Origin: Bifidobacterium panos
Lineage (GTDB): Bacteria > Actinomycetota > Actinomycetes > Actinomycetales > Bifidobacteriaceae
Length of the DNA stretch: 64,000 nucleotides
Assembly: GCF_012932445.1 (NCBI RefSeq)
Contig: NZ_JAAIIJ010000023.1
Coordinates: 1 to 64,000, forward strand
Reading direction: 5' to 3'
Shown here: positions 23,768 through 33,288 of the stretch, in pieces
Position numbering within the stretch: position 1 is the first letter of the stretch
How the letters are laid out: every line of letters starts with the position of its first letter
The notes under the pieces: model-generated
Told to the model about the DNA's origin: nothing
The model's database searches: none
The model's input: the letters and a program-made list of their open reading frames with translations, nothing else
Position numbers and translations under genes: made by a program

Positions 23768-26700
23768 TCAGTGGGAGCGGCGGCGGCGCAGGGCGCTAGC
23801 GGCGAAGCCGGTAGCGGCCAGAGCCAGGGCCGTCAGGCCCGCGGCGAAGCCGGTGGCGCCGGTGGAGGCCAGGGCGTTCACCTTGGTCCAGCGGGCGTGC
23901 AGCTTCTTGCCGATCGCATCCTCGACGCTGGTGACCAGGTTGCCCTCGTCGTCGTACCAGCCATCGAACTTGTAGCCGTCACGCGTCGGGGTCGGCAGCT
24001 TGCCATCCTCACCGGTCCAGTCGGCGGGGATGTTACCGCCGTTCGGGTCGAACGCGTCCGCCACGCTGGTCCACTTGACGTGCAGCTTCTTGCCGATCGC
24101 GTCCTCGACGCTGGTGATCAGGTTGCCCTGCTCGTCATACCAGCCATCGAACTTATAGCCGGGCTTGTACGCCAGGGGGAGCTTGCCGTCAGCGCCGGTC
24201 CAGTTGCTGGGCAGGTTGCCGCCATCCACGTCGAACGCGTCCGCCACGTTGGTCCACTTGGCGTGCAGCTTCTTGCCGATCGCGTCCTCGGTGTTGGTGA
24301 TGAGGTTGCCGTCCTCGTCGTACCAGCCGTCGAACTTGTACCCCTGCTTGCTGGGGATCGGCAGCTTGCCGTCCTCACCGGTCCAACCGGAGGGGAGGTT
24401 GCCGCCGTCGGTGTCGAAGGCCTCGTCGACCGGGGTCCACTTGGGGTGCAGCTTCTTGCCGGCCGCATCCTCGGTGTTCGTGATCAGGTTGCCGTCCTCG
24501 TCATACCAGCCATCGAACTTATAACCAGGCTTGGTGGGGATCGGCAGCTTGCCGTCCTCGCCGGTCCAGTTGTCCGGCAGGGTGCCGCCGTCCGGGTTGA
24601 AGCCCTCGTCGATCGGGGTCCACTTGGGGTGCAGCTTCTTACCGGCAGCGTCGTCCGCGTTGGTGACGGGGTTGCCGTCCTCGTCGTACCAGCCGTCGAA
24701 CTTGTAACCAGGCTTGGTGGGAACGGGCAGCTTGCCGTCCTCGCCGGTCCAGTCGTCGGGCAGGGTCACGTCGCCGTCCACGTCGAACGTCGTGGGCAGC
24801 TTGGTCCAGTGGGCGGTCAGCTTCTTGCCGGCCGCGTCCTTCAATGTGGTGACCTTGTTGCCGTTCTCGTCGTACCAGCCGTCGAAACGGTAACCGTCAC
24901 GACTCGGGGTCGGCAGCTCGCCGTCCTCGCCGGTCCAGTCGTCGGGCAGGGTGCCGCCGTCGGGGTCGAACGCGTCGTCGATCTTCGTCCACTTCGCGTG
25001 CAGCTTCTTGCCGACCGCGTCCTTGACGGTGGTGACCTGGTTGCCGTCCTCGTCGTACCAGCCGTCGAACTTGTAACCGGGCAGCGTCGGGGTGGGAAGC
25101 TCGCCGTCCGCGCCGGTCCAGTCCTTGGGGAGGGTGCCGTCGCCGGGGTCGAACGCGTCGTCGATCTTCGTCCACTTGGCGGTCAGGTTCTTGCCCACCG
25201 CATCCTTCAGCGTGGTCACCTGGTTGCCGTCCTCGTCGAACCAGCCATCGAACTTATAGCCGTCACGAGTCGGAATCGGCAACTGGCCATCCGAACCCGT
25301 CCAATCCGACGGGATCGTACCGCCATCCGGGTTCAACCCGTCCGTGCTCGCGTTCTTCGTCCACTTGGCCGTCAACGTCTTGTCACCGGTGTCGGAGGCG
25401 CTGATGCCGCTGACGAGGTTGCCGTTCGCGTCGGCCCAGCCGGCGAACGTGTAACCCTCGCGAGTCGGGTTCTTCAGGGTCGCGCCCACACCATACGTGT
25501 ACGAGGTCGGGTTCTTCGGATCCGTGCCGCCGTCGAGCTTGTACGTGATCTTGTACGTGTTCGCCTTCCACGTGGCGTTGATCTGCAGCATGGACTGGGT
25601 GAACGTCTTATCACCCTTCACATCCCGATCCCAACCGTCGAACGTGTAACCCGTACGGGTCGGATCCGCCGGAACGGTGTACGCGGTGCCCAAAGCGCCG
25701 GACTGGATATTGGACGCGTTGCCGTCCTTGTCCGTTCCGCCGTTGTAGGCGAACACCACCACACCGGTCGCATTCTGCACGTACTGCGCCGTCAGGGTCA
25801 CGTTCTTGCCGGGCATGGTCAGGCTCGCCAGCTCGTCGCTGGTGACCAGGCCGTACTCGTCGCTCAGCCAGCCGACGAACGACCAGCCCGCCTCGCAAGC
25901 GACCGTCGGGGCAGTGACCTTCGCGTCCTTCAGGCTCGCGTCGGTGGCGACCGTGTAGCCGGTGGTGCCCTTCAGCGTGCCGTGATCACCCTTATTGAAC
26001 GTCAGGGTGTTCTCGTTCGCGGTCCACTGGGCGGTCACCTGCAGCGACGCCTCGTCGAACGTACCAGACACCTGCTTGTCCCACTGCTTGAACGTGTACC
26101 CGTCCTTCGTCGGATTCGCGGGCACATCATACTTGGTGCCCAGCGGACCCGACAGCATCGTCCACGCATTACCAGCCGCATCCGTGCCGCCGTCGAAGCC
26201 GAACGTCACCGTGGCCGTCGCGTTCTGCGCATACTGCGCCGTAAACTCCACACCCTTGGCCGGCATCACCAGACCGGCCAACTGGTCGGAAGTCACCAGA
26301 CCATACTCCTCGGACTGCCAGCCAACCAGAGACCAACCGGCCTCCGACTCAACCTTCGGAGCCACAACACCGGCATCGCCCAGCTTCGCGTCCGTGGCAA
26401 CCTTATAGTCCAAGGTGCCCGTCAGCGCGCCGTGATCGCCCTGTTTGAACGACAGGCCATACGAGTCCGCCTCCCACTGGGCCACGTACACTGTCGTGCC
26501 ATCGGTGGCGTACGTGCCGGTCGGCTCGTTGCCGTCCGCGTCCTGCCACTTGACGAACGTGTAACCGTCACGCGTCGGGTTCGAGGGCTTGGTATAGGTC
26601 TCGCCCTGCTTGCCCTCACGGGTCACACTGGAGTCCTTCTGGTCGATCAGGCCGCCGTTCGCGTTGAACACGGCCTTCGCGCCGTTGTTCGGCTCGTACC

Positions 26701-29700
26701 GGGCGGTGAACGTGACCTCCGGGTTCAGACCGGAGACGACGTACTTATCCTTCACACCGTCCTTGCCGTACAACAGGCCGTCCTCGCTGGACTTCCAGCC
26801 CACGAACGTGTAACCGGCCTCGGGGGTCGCAGTCGGCTCGCCCGGCACCTTCTCGCCCGAGTTCACCGTGTACTGCGTGGTGCTGTCCAGCGCGGTGCCG
26901 TGATCGCCCTTGTCGAACGTCACCGTATTCGGATTCACCGTCCACTCGGCCGTGTACGTCACCGACTGATACGTCGTCGACAGGGTCTTGTCCCACTGCT
27001 TGAACGTGTAACCCGTACGCGTCGGAACCTCCGCCGCGGCGGTCTTGTCCGCGTCGGAATACTCCGCGCCCTCCAAACCGGTCAACACCAGGGACGAATC
27101 ATTGTTCTTGTTGTAGCCGCCGGCGTAGTTGTAATGCACCTCCACACTCGACTCCGGCACAAACTTCGCCGTAAACGTAATATCCTTATTCGCACCCGAC
27201 ACGACATACGCGTCCACACTGTCCTGCGAATACACCTTCTGGTTCTCGCTGGACACCCAGCCAACAAAACGATACCCGCCATCAGCCGTCACCGTCGGCT
27301 TGCCGCCGACCTTCTCACCGGTCAACACCTGATAGCCCGTGTTGCCCGTCAGACTGCCGTGCTTGTCATTCTCGGCCACCACGAAGTTCACGTTATTGGT
27401 GTTCTGCTTCCACTGGGCCGTATACGTCTTCGACGCATACTTGCCCGTATCAGTCGTGTCCCACTTGTCGAACGTGTAACCCGTACGGGTCAGCTTCGTC
27501 GTATCCGGAACCTTGGCCTTGGCCTCGTCGGTGTACTCGGTGCCATCCACGCCCTTAAGCGTCACGGACGTGTTGTTGTCAGCGTCGGTACCGCCGTTGA
27601 AGTTGTACACCACGCTCACTTCAGGCAGCTGCTCGTACACCGCGGTGAACTTCAAACCAGCCTGAGCCTTCAAATCACCAACCTGCGAAGGCTGATACAC
27701 CGGACCCAACGTCTCGTTCTTATCCGCATCGGTCACGCTCGACTGCCAGTACAGGAACCTCCAACCGGCATCAGGCGTCACCGTCGGACCATTCTTCTTA
27801 GGATAGTTCGTATCCGTGCTCAGCTTCTCCTCGGTCACCACCGACAACGAGGCCGGCGTGTCCTTGAGCTCGCCGTGCTTGTTATCGCCCTCGCCCGCGG
27901 AGAACTTCACCTCGGTGGGCTTCGCGGTCCACGTGGCCGTGAACGTCACATCATCCGCATACGTCGCCGTCTTATCGCCCGTAGCCGGGGGCTTCACAGT
28001 CGTCGACGTCGTGGTCCAACCAGCGAACGCGTAACCCGCACGAGACGGAACCGGCACATCATACGAAGTGCCCTCACGACCCGTCAACGTCTTCGACGAC
28101 GCCTTATCCGCATCCACACCGCCGGCGTAATCGAACCGGACCGTCATCTTATCCGTATCCGCATACTGAGCCGTAAACGTCACATCGGACGACACCACCA
28201 CCTCAGCCAGGTCATCGGTATCCTCGTCGACCGTGTACACGGCGTTGTCCACACTCGACTTCCAACCAACGAACTTCTTGCCAGCAGCCTTACCGGCACC
28301 GCTAACCGTCACCACGGGCTTGACATACGCCGGATTCTTCGCAGTATCACCCAACGCGCTGCCGGACGGCACCGACTGGGGCGTGGGAGCAACCGTCGAA
28401 CCATACGTCTTCGCCGTATCATCCTCGCCAAGCACAAACGTCACATTGCGCATCACCTTCGCCGAGATCGATATGTCGCCCGTCACACTCTCGGCCTTGA
28501 CCGCCAGCTCGCCGGTAGCCGTATCGAACGTGTAATCCGTGTCCTTCGCCAGCACCTTGCCGCCAACAGACACCGACACCGACGACGCATCCAACACACG
28601 AGACTTATCCGTAGCGGTCAGCGTCGCGGTATACGCACCACCAACCACAGCCTTCCTCACCGTATCAGAAGTCGACACCTGGCCACCGTCCAAATCATAC
28701 GACACATCAACACGCTGCGTTGTAGCAGACGACACAGAGCCACTATTCGTCAAGTCGTAGTTCTCAAACTCAACATAAAAACCATCAATAACATTGGAGA
28801 TGGTATTGTTCAGATCATTCCATGTGCCCGTGTCTCCTTGACCATACTGAGCACACCCTTCACCACCACCACTGCCACCGTTGTTGGGTTCAGTGGCGCT
28901 CCAGTTGTTATACGCGCTAGTGGCGGACCCAGCCTTCCTTGTGGCGCCGTTCCAGATCTTCGTTCCGGCGCTCGGACCCGTCACCCAATACCAATTCTGA
29001 CCGTAATCCGCGTCCGACTCATAGGTGGTGATATCGTACGTGTTGGGATCATCACCCGCATGAGCCGCAGTCGTGAAACGGGTCGCACCAATCCAACCCT
29101 TAGCGTTGCCGAACGACTTGTAAATCAGGTTGTGCTCGTCAGCCGACTCAATAGTCAGCAAATGACCCTGCGCACCATAAAAATTCATGGTCTTCGCCGC
29201 ACCAAACGACTCATCCCAGTGCAGAGTCTGGTCGACGAACATGTACGCGTGGCCGTTATACAAGACCGCCTCGTAATCTTTGTTGTTGTACGAGGCGCTC
29301 AGCGAGCTGCCCACGACGGTGACCGACACCTTCTGTTCCGTGTCACCGTCCGTATAGAACGTCAAACCCCGCAAATACGTCTGCAACTGATCCGCCGTGA
29401 TATCCGCGCCGCCCTTCGGCATTTTGAACGTCACATACGTGTACTTCCCGTTGGCCTTCACATCAGCGCCGTCCACATACGAGCCATACGAGTCCGACTC
29501 GCCGCTCAACGCATCCTGCGCCTCAGCACTGCCCGGCGCAGCAGCAGCCGGGATGAAGTAGCCGGAGTCGACCTGCACCACGACATACGAGCTATTAGAG
29601 CCCGACACGCTCGCGTTGCCCAACTGGTACGACGCGTCCACCGTATCGCTACCGGCCTGGACATTGGTCTTCCTGTTCTCGTTGAGCGTCACCGACGGCT

Positions 29701-29830
29701 TGTCGGCAGCCCACACCGCGGGCACCGCCACCGCCAGCACCATCAGCGCAGCCAACCCGGCAGCCAGCACGGCAACCAGCCAACGCGACAAACCGCGCCC
29801 CAGACCGCTTTGAGATGAAAATCTCACCAT
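23768..29830 (-). CDS. Giant cell-wall surface protein with C-type-lectin-like domain and LAxTG anchor
   Basis: A 2020-residue exported protein, probably an adhesin. Residues 1-42 are a signal peptide ending AVWA. Residues about 190-356 form a C-type-lectin-like domain: GHLLTIES, WIGAT, an EPNN motif at 314-317 and WND at 337-339. About fifteen bacterial beta-grasp units (InlB B/Flg_new type, DGYTFxxW) follow. Residues about 1497-1985 hold eight nearly identical units of about 61 aa (DWTGEDGKLP, GYKFDGWYDEDG, AxGKKLHAKWT). The end has LASTG (1987-1991), a hydrophobic helix and RRRR, fitting an LAxTG sorting signal as used by class E sortases. TAGGAG precedes the ATG. The ligand is unknown; EPN-type lectins often bind mannose-like sugars, an inference only. 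No sortase gene is nearby. Confidence 0.9.
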   Translation of the reverse strand: MVRFSSQSGLGRGLSRWLVAVLAAGLAALMVLAVAVPAVWAADKPSVTLNENRKTNVQAGSDTVDASYQLGNASVSGSNSSYVVVQVDSGYFIPAAAAPGSAEAQDALSGESDSYGSYVDGADVKANGKYTYVTFKMPKGGADITADQLQTYLRGLTFYTDGDTEQKVSVTVVGSSLSASYNNKDYEAVLYNGHAYMFVDQTLHWDESFGAAKTMNFYGAQGHLLTIESADEHNLIYKSFGNAKGWIGATRFTTAAHAGDDPNTYDITTYESDADYGQNWYWVTGPSAGTKIWNGATRKAGSATSAYNNWSATEPNNGGSGGGEGCAQYGQGDTGTWNDLNNTISNVIDGFYVEFENYDLTNSGSVSSATTQRVDVSYDLDGGQVSTSDTVRKAVVGGAYTATLTATDKSRVLDASSVSVSVGGKVLAKDTDYTFDTATGELAVKAESVTGDISISAKVMRNVTFVLGEDDTAKTYGSTVAPTPQSVPSGSALGDTAKNPAYVKPVVTVSGAGKAAGKKFVGWKSSVDNAVYTVDEDTDDLAEVVVSSDVTFTAQYADTDKMTVRFDYAGGVDADKASSKTLTGREGTSYDVPVPSRAGYAFAGWTTTSTTVKPPATGDKTATYADDVTFTATWTAKPTEVKFSAGEGDNKHGELKDTPASLSVVTEEKLSTDTNYPKKNGPTVTPDAGWRFLYWQSSVTDADKNETLGPVYQPSQVGDLKAQAGLKFTAVYEQLPEVSVVYNFNGGTDADNNTSVTLKGVDGTEYTDEAKAKVPDTTKLTRTGYTFDKWDTTDTGKYASKTYTAQWKQNTNNVNFVVAENDKHGSLTGNTGYQVLTGEKVGGKPTVTADGGYRFVGWVSSENQKVYSQDSVDAYVVSGANKDITFTAKFVPESSVEVHYNYAGGYNKNNDSSLVLTGLEGAEYSDADKTAAAEVPTRTGYTFKQWDKTLSTTYQSVTYTAEWTVNPNTVTFDKGDHGTALDSTTQYTVNSGEKVPGEPTATPEAGYTFVGWKSSEDGLLYGKDGVKDKYVVSGLNPEVTFTARYEPNNGAKAVFNANGGLIDQKDSSVTREGKQGETYTKPSNPTRDGYTFVKWQDADGNEPTGTYATDGTTVYVAQWEADSYGLSFKQGDHGALTGTLDYKVATDAKLGDAGVVAPKVESEAGWSLVGWQSEEYGLVTSDQLAGLVMPAKGVEFTAQYAQNATATVTFGFDGGTDAAGNAWTMLSGPLGTKYDVPANPTKDGYTFKQWDKQVSGTFDEASLQVTAQWTANENTLTFNKGDHGTLKGTTGYTVATDASLKDAKVTAPTVACEAGWSFVGWLSDEYGLVTSDELASLTMPGKNVTLTAQYVQNATGVVVFAYNGGTDKDGNASNIQSGALGTAYTVPADPTRTGYTFDGWDRDVKGDKTFTQSMLQINATWKANTYKITYKLDGGTDPKNPTSYTYGVGATLKNPTREGYTFAGWADANGNLVSGISASDTGDKTLTAKWTKNASTDGLNPDGGTIPSDWTGSDGQLPIPTRDGYKFDGWFDEDGNQVTTLKDAVGKNLTAKWTKIDDAFDPGDGTLPKDWTGADGELPTPTLPGYKFDGWYDEDGNQVTTVKDAVGKKLHAKWTKIDDAFDPDGGTLPDDWTGEDGELPTPSRDGYRFDGWYDENGNKVTTLKDAAGKKLTAHWTKLPTTFDVDGDVTLPDDWTGEDGKLPVPTKPGYKFDGWYDEDGNPVTNADDAAGKKLHPKWTPIDEGFNPDGGTLPDNWTGEDGKLPIPTKPGYKFDGWYDEDGNLITNTEDAAGKKLHPKWTPVDEAFDTDGGNLPSGWTGEDGKLPIPSKQGYKFDGWYDEDGNLITNTEDAIGKKLHAKWTNVADAFDVDGGNLPSNWTGADGKLPLAYKPGYKFDGWYDEQGNLITSVEDAIGKKLHVKWTSVADAFDPNGGNIPADWTGEDGKLPTPTRDGYKFDGWYDDEGNLVTSVEDAIGKKLHARWTKVNALASTGATGFAAGLTALALAATGFAASALRRRRSH
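23886..25345 (-). repeat. Eight tandem 183-bp repeats within the surface-protein gene
   Basis: Eight in-frame units of about 61 codons encode the C-terminal stalk before the LASTG anchor. They are similar enough at DNA level (for example the repeated coding for GYKFDGWYDE) to recombine, so copy number may vary between strains. Confidence 0.85.
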
Positions 29831-30205
29831 AAGAAACTCCTAAAATTTCTTTTTCTTCAACCAACCCTCCCCCAACAGACGACGCTTTCCCGCGCGAATC
29901 TCGCGCGCGAAAAGCGCCCTCCCGGTCAGGGGAGGAGGAAACCCCACGCACCGGCCGACCGGAATATCCGGCCGTCCCGGTGGGACGGGGGTCACCAATA
30001 GCCCTGAAAACTACCCCCCCCCGCGACAGCGAGGTCGCGAAACTCACGTCCCAGCAATCGACACGAACCCCCGAAAACCACCAGTCCCGCCAAAAACCAA
30101 ACCCCAGAAAAAAGACACGCCACAAAAACCCAACACCCACAAAAAAGGAACAAGCCCACCCGAATCCCTCAACGTGACGGAGAAGGCAAGGGACGGATCA
30201 GCCTA
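29831..30205. other. Upstream region of the surface-protein gene, with a G9 tract
   Basis: No credible gene. It contains the ribosome-binding site just before 29830, GC hairpin-forming stretches around 29880-29990, and a run of nine C (nine G on the coding strand) at 30014-30022, about 185 bp before the start codon. I could not identify a confident promoter. Confidence 0.6.
30014..30022 (-). repeat. Homopolymer tract G9 upstream of the surface-protein gene
   Basis: Nine consecutive C on the plus strand. Its position about 185 bp before a surface-protein start codon is where slipped-strand phase variation could act. An in-frame TAG just before the ATG rules out a translational fusion with an upstream frame. 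Confidence 0.85.
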
Positions 30206-30327
30206 GGGCTCCCGCTGGCGGGAGCTGTCAGCCGTCAGGCTGACTGAGGGTGGTTGGACCAAACACGTGCCTAGTGGGACCACCCCCAGTCGCGCATCCG
30301 CGCGACAGCCCCCGCCAGCGGGGGCCC
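30206..30327. repeat. R2 element, right copy
   Basis: The left half is GGCTCCCGC/GCGGGAGC, then TCAGCC/GGCTGA, then TGAGGGTGGT. The right half is ACCACCCCCAG, then TCGCGC/GCGCGA, CAG and CCCCCGC/GCGGGGG. The central 25 bp contain CACGTG, as in the left copy (23391-23500), to which it is inverted. Confidence 0.85.
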
Positions 30328-30363
30328 AAGGCGTGACAAACCGGCTACGGCCAAAATAACTTA

Positions 30364-30715
30364 GGCGGATGTTGACGTGTGAGACGTAAGACTTGGCCTA
30401 CCGGCCCGGAGGGTGTCGAACACGGCAACATCCGCCGCCAAACACCGGAACGGGTCAAACAACACGAAAACTAAACGGAACCCACTAAGAACGAAGACAA
30501 CGAGCACTGCAGCCCAAGACAAACCAGGAACAATAGCAAACGCACTGCGACTTAAGACAAACCGAGAACGTAGCAACGGACACTGTGACTCAAGCACGCA
30601 GGGAACGAGTTCACTACGTTAGCATGGGTCTACAGAGAACACGGGACGGACTATTACCGCCAAACCGGCGTCGCCCGTTGATATCGACACGAACAGCCCA
30701 CTGGGCTGTTCGTCC
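30364..30715. repeat. R1 element, copy 3
   Basis: The hairpin arms 30364-30380 and 30420-30436 have one mismatch and the same 39-nt loop as copy 1. The following array of degenerate units and the terminal hairpin at 30691-30711 (GAACAGCCC-act-GGGCTGTTC) parallel copy 1 (290-750) in order and orientation, with small deletions. Confidence 0.85.
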
Positions 30716-30716
30716 G

Positions 30717-30860
30717 AGGGGTGTCGAACACGGCAACATCCGCCGCAGACACCGGACTAGTCAAACAACACGAGAACCAAAAACGGAACAGCAAAACGCA
30801 CACTGAAAACGAAATGGCGATATGCATACTGAGAACGACGAAAACGGACGCCGCGACTCG
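30717..30860. repeat. R1 element, truncated fourth copy
   Basis: Starts with the right arm of the R1 hairpin (ACACGGCAACATCCGCC) and continues with sequence matching about 345-460 of copy 1, including GCGATATGCA and CTGAGAACG. The left arm and loop are missing. Confidence 0.8.
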
Positions 30861-31060
30861 GGGCGCGCTCGGAACAGCCTTTCAGCAGGCGGCCGGCCAG
30901 CAAAAAGTCCGCAACCCATGAAAGCCGCGGACAATCAACACTCTTCCAGCCGAGCTAAACGGACACCGGCACGTTGAACCGCGCCTCGATTGTTGGACTG
31001 GGAGATTCAGACCAATAGGCGGGGGCGGTTCAACTGGGCTGTTTGTCGCTATCTTTCGAG
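30861..31060. other. Intergenic region with a possible terminator of the transsulfuration genes
   Basis: No gene seen. TTGAACCGC (30974-30982) and GCGGTTCAA (31025-31033) can pair across 42 bases beyond the end of the minus-strand operon. No T-run is present. Confidence 0.45.
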
Positions 31061-32242
31061 TTATAGACGACGGAGGGCTTGGTCCAGGTCGGCGATCAGG
31101 TCGTCGGCCTCTTCGATGCCGACGGACAGGCGCACCAGATTGGCCGGAACTTCAAGCGTGGTGCCGGACACGGAGGCGTGGGTCATGGCGCCGGGGTGCT
31201 CGATCAGCGATTCGACGCCGCCCAGCGACTCGGCCAGCGTGAAAATCTCGGCGGCACCGACGAAGCGCTTGGCCGCCTCGAACCCGCCCGCAAGCTGCAC
31301 GGAGATCATGCCGCCGAACCCGCCGCGCATCTGGCGCGCGGCGATCTCGTGCCCCGGGTGCGATTCAAGCCCCGGGTACCACACGCGCTCGAACTCGGGG
31401 CGGCTTTCCATCCACTGGGCGATGTTCATCGCGTTGCGGCTGTGCTGCCTGACGCGCAACTCAAGCGTCTTGAGGCCGCGGATATCCAGCCACGAATCGA
31501 ACGGGGAGGGCACCGCGCCGGCGGAGTTCTGCAGGAAGGCAACCGCGTCGCGGGTCTCCTTGTCGTTCAAGACCACGGCGCCGCCCACCACGTCGGAGTG
31601 GCCGCCGATGTATTTGGTGGTGGAATACACCACCGCGTCCGCGCCGTCGGCCAGCGGGTGTTGCAGCACCGGCGAGGCGAAGGTGTTGTCCACCACCACT
31701 TTTGCGCCGTGCGCGTGCGCCGCTGCGGCGACGGCGGCGATATCGGTGATGTTGAGCAGCGGGTTGGACGGGGTTTCCACCCAGACGTAGCGGTAGTCCT
31801 TGGCCGCGAGCGCGGCGGCGACGGCAGGCACATCGGTGATGTCGACCACGTCAAGCCCGATGCCCCACGGCACGAACACCTTTGACAATAGGCGGTAGGT
31901 GCCGCCGTACACGTCGTTGCCGAGCAGGATGTTGTCGCCGGGCTGCAACGTGGCGCGCAACAACACGTCGATGGCGGCCAGGCCGGAGGCGAAGCTCAGC
32001 GCGTAGTTGGCGCCTTCCACCGCGGCGAGTTGCGCGTCGAAGCTGTTGCGGGTGGGATTGGCTGAGCGACTGTAATCATAGCCGCCGCGAAGGCCGCCGA
32101 CGCCGTCCTGCTTGAAGGTGGAGGTCATATAGATGGGCGTGACGACGGCACCGGTGATGGGGTCGGGTTCCTGGCCGGCGTGGATGGCGCGGGTGGCGAG
32201 GGCGGAGGCGTTCAGGGCCGCTTGGTTGGTTGCGATGGTCAT
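31061..32242 (-). CDS. metB: Cystathionine gamma-synthase/lyase family PLP enzyme
   Basis: A 393-residue Cys/Met-metabolism PLP enzyme. The PLP lysine is K210 in YSTTKYIGGHSD. Other hallmarks are YDYSRSANPTR, SGLAAID, DVYGGTYRL, ETPSNPLL and VDNTFASP. The sequence cannot separate gamma-synthase from gamma-lyase activity. Lying 35 bp after a cystathionine beta-synthase-like gene, it could run transsulfuration in either direction. AAAGGA precedes the ATG at 32242; the longer upstream frame overlaps the neighbouring gene region and is rejected. Confidence 0.92.
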   Translation of the reverse strand: MTIATNQAALNASALATRAIHAGQEPDPITGAVVTPIYMTSTFKQDGVGGLRGGYDYSRSANPTRNSFDAQLAAVEGANYALSFASGLAAIDVLLRATLQPGDNILLGNDVYGGTYRLLSKVFVPWGIGLDVVDITDVPAVAAALAAKDYRYVWVETPSNPLLNITDIAAVAAAAHAHGAKVVVDNTFASPVLQHPLADGADAVVYSTTKYIGGHSDVVGGAVVLNDKETRDAVAFLQNSAGAVPSPFDSWLDIRGLKTLELRVRQHSRNAMNIAQWMESRPEFERVWYPGLESHPGHEIAARQMRGGFGGMISVQLAGGFEAAKRFVGAAEIFTLAESLGGVESLIEHPGAMTHASVSGTTLEVPANLVRLSVGIEEADDLIADLDQALRRL

Positions 32243-32277
32243 TTTGGTTCCTTTGCTGTGTTGTTTTGGCTTGTTAT

Positions 32278-33288
32278 TTACAGATATTGCTGAGCGAGGG
32301 AGGGGCGGGTGGTGCGCTCCACGACGTCGCCGTACCCGTGGGCGCGCATCCAATCGTCGTTGAAGATCTTCTCCATATATCCGCGCCCGGAATCCGGCAG
32401 CAGCACGACGACGAGTTGATGCTCGTCCAAGTTGTGCTCGCGCGCGTAGTGAAGCGCGGAGACGACTGCCATGCCGGACGAGCCGCCCACCAGCAGCCCT
32501 TCTTCGGCGGCCAGGCGCCGCGTCATCTCGAAGGCTTCGGCATCGGTGACCTGCACGATTTCGTCGGGCAGTTCGCGGTCGAAGGCCTTGGGATAGAAGT
32601 CCTCCCCCACGCCCTCGATGTCGTATTGGTGCACGTCGGTCGGGTCGGAATAGATGGAGCCTTGCGGGTCGGCACCGACAATCTGCACCGCGCCGCCCGA
32701 GACTTCCTTCAAGTAGCGCCCGGTGCCGCTGATGGTGCCGCCTGTGCCGATGCCGGCGACGAAGTGCGTAACCTTATGGTCGGTGGCCTGCCAGATTTCC
32801 GGCCCGGTGGTGTGATAGTGGCTCAACGGCCCGTTGGGATTGCTGTATTGGTTGGGACGCCAGCCACCCGGAATCGCCTTGGCCAGGCGCTCGGCCACCT
32901 GATAATAGGAGCGCGGGTCGTCCGGGCCGGCGTCGGTGGGCGTGACGATGACTTCAGCTCCGTAGGCGCGCAGCACCGCGCGCTTGGCTTCGGAAACCTT
33001 GTCAGGCAGGGTGAAAATCGTGCGATATCCGCGCTGTTGGGCCACCATCGCCAGCCCGACGCCGGTGTTGCCAGAAGTCGGCTCGACGATGACGCCCCCC
33101 GGCTGCAACTCGCCGCTCCGCTCGGCCGCGTCGATGATGCGCTCGGCGATGCGATCCTTGGACGAGCCGCCCGGATTGAAATATTCGACTTTGACGGCAA
33201 TGGTGGCCCGCACACCGTCGGTCACATGGTTGAGCCTGACGAGCGGCGTGCCGCCAATCAGCTCGGATGTGCTGTTGTGAATGGTCAT
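32278..33288 (-). CDS. cbs: Cystathionine beta-synthase/cysteine synthase family protein
   Basis: A 336-residue fold-type II PLP enzyme. The PLP lysine is K44 in FNPGGSSKDRIA; EPTSGNTGVGLAM binds the substrate carboxylate and GIGTGGTISGTGRYLKE binds the phosphate. The VEYFNPGGS form and the C-terminal LPDSGRGYMEKIF resemble cystathionine beta-synthases more than O-acetylserine sulfhydrylases. It lacks the regulatory CBS domains. With the downstream metB-like gene it would pass sulfur between homocysteine and cysteine through cystathionine. AGGA precedes the ATG at 33288. Confidence 0.9.
   Translation of the reverse strand: MTIHNSTSELIGGTPLVRLNHVTDGVRATIAVKVEYFNPGGSSKDRIAERIIDAAERSGELQPGGVIVEPTSGNTGVGLAMVAQQRGYRTIFTLPDKVSEAKRAVLRAYGAEVIVTPTDAGPDDPRSYYQVAERLAKAIPGGWRPNQYSNPNGPLSHYHTTGPEIWQATDHKVTHFVAGIGTGGTISGTGRYLKEVSGGAVQIVGADPQGSIYSDPTDVHQYDIEGVGEDFYPKAFDRELPDEIVQVTDAEAFEMTRRLAAEEGLLVGGSSGMAVVSALHYAREHNLDEHQLVVVLLPDSGRGYMEKIFNDDWMRAHGYGDVVERTTRPSLAQQYL

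Noticed and set aside
23771-29818. A 2015-codon open frame on the plus strand, antisense to the giant surface protein
   Set aside because: It mirrors the repeats of the real gene in the opposite frame, has Arg/Val/Leu-rich composition without domains and no signal or RBS. Strong codon bias in a repetitive GC-rich gene explains it.
29649-30140. A leader frame through the G9 tract that could fuse to the surface protein after slippage
   Set aside because: A TAG in the surface-protein frame lies four codons before its ATG, so no frameshift in the tract can create a fusion.
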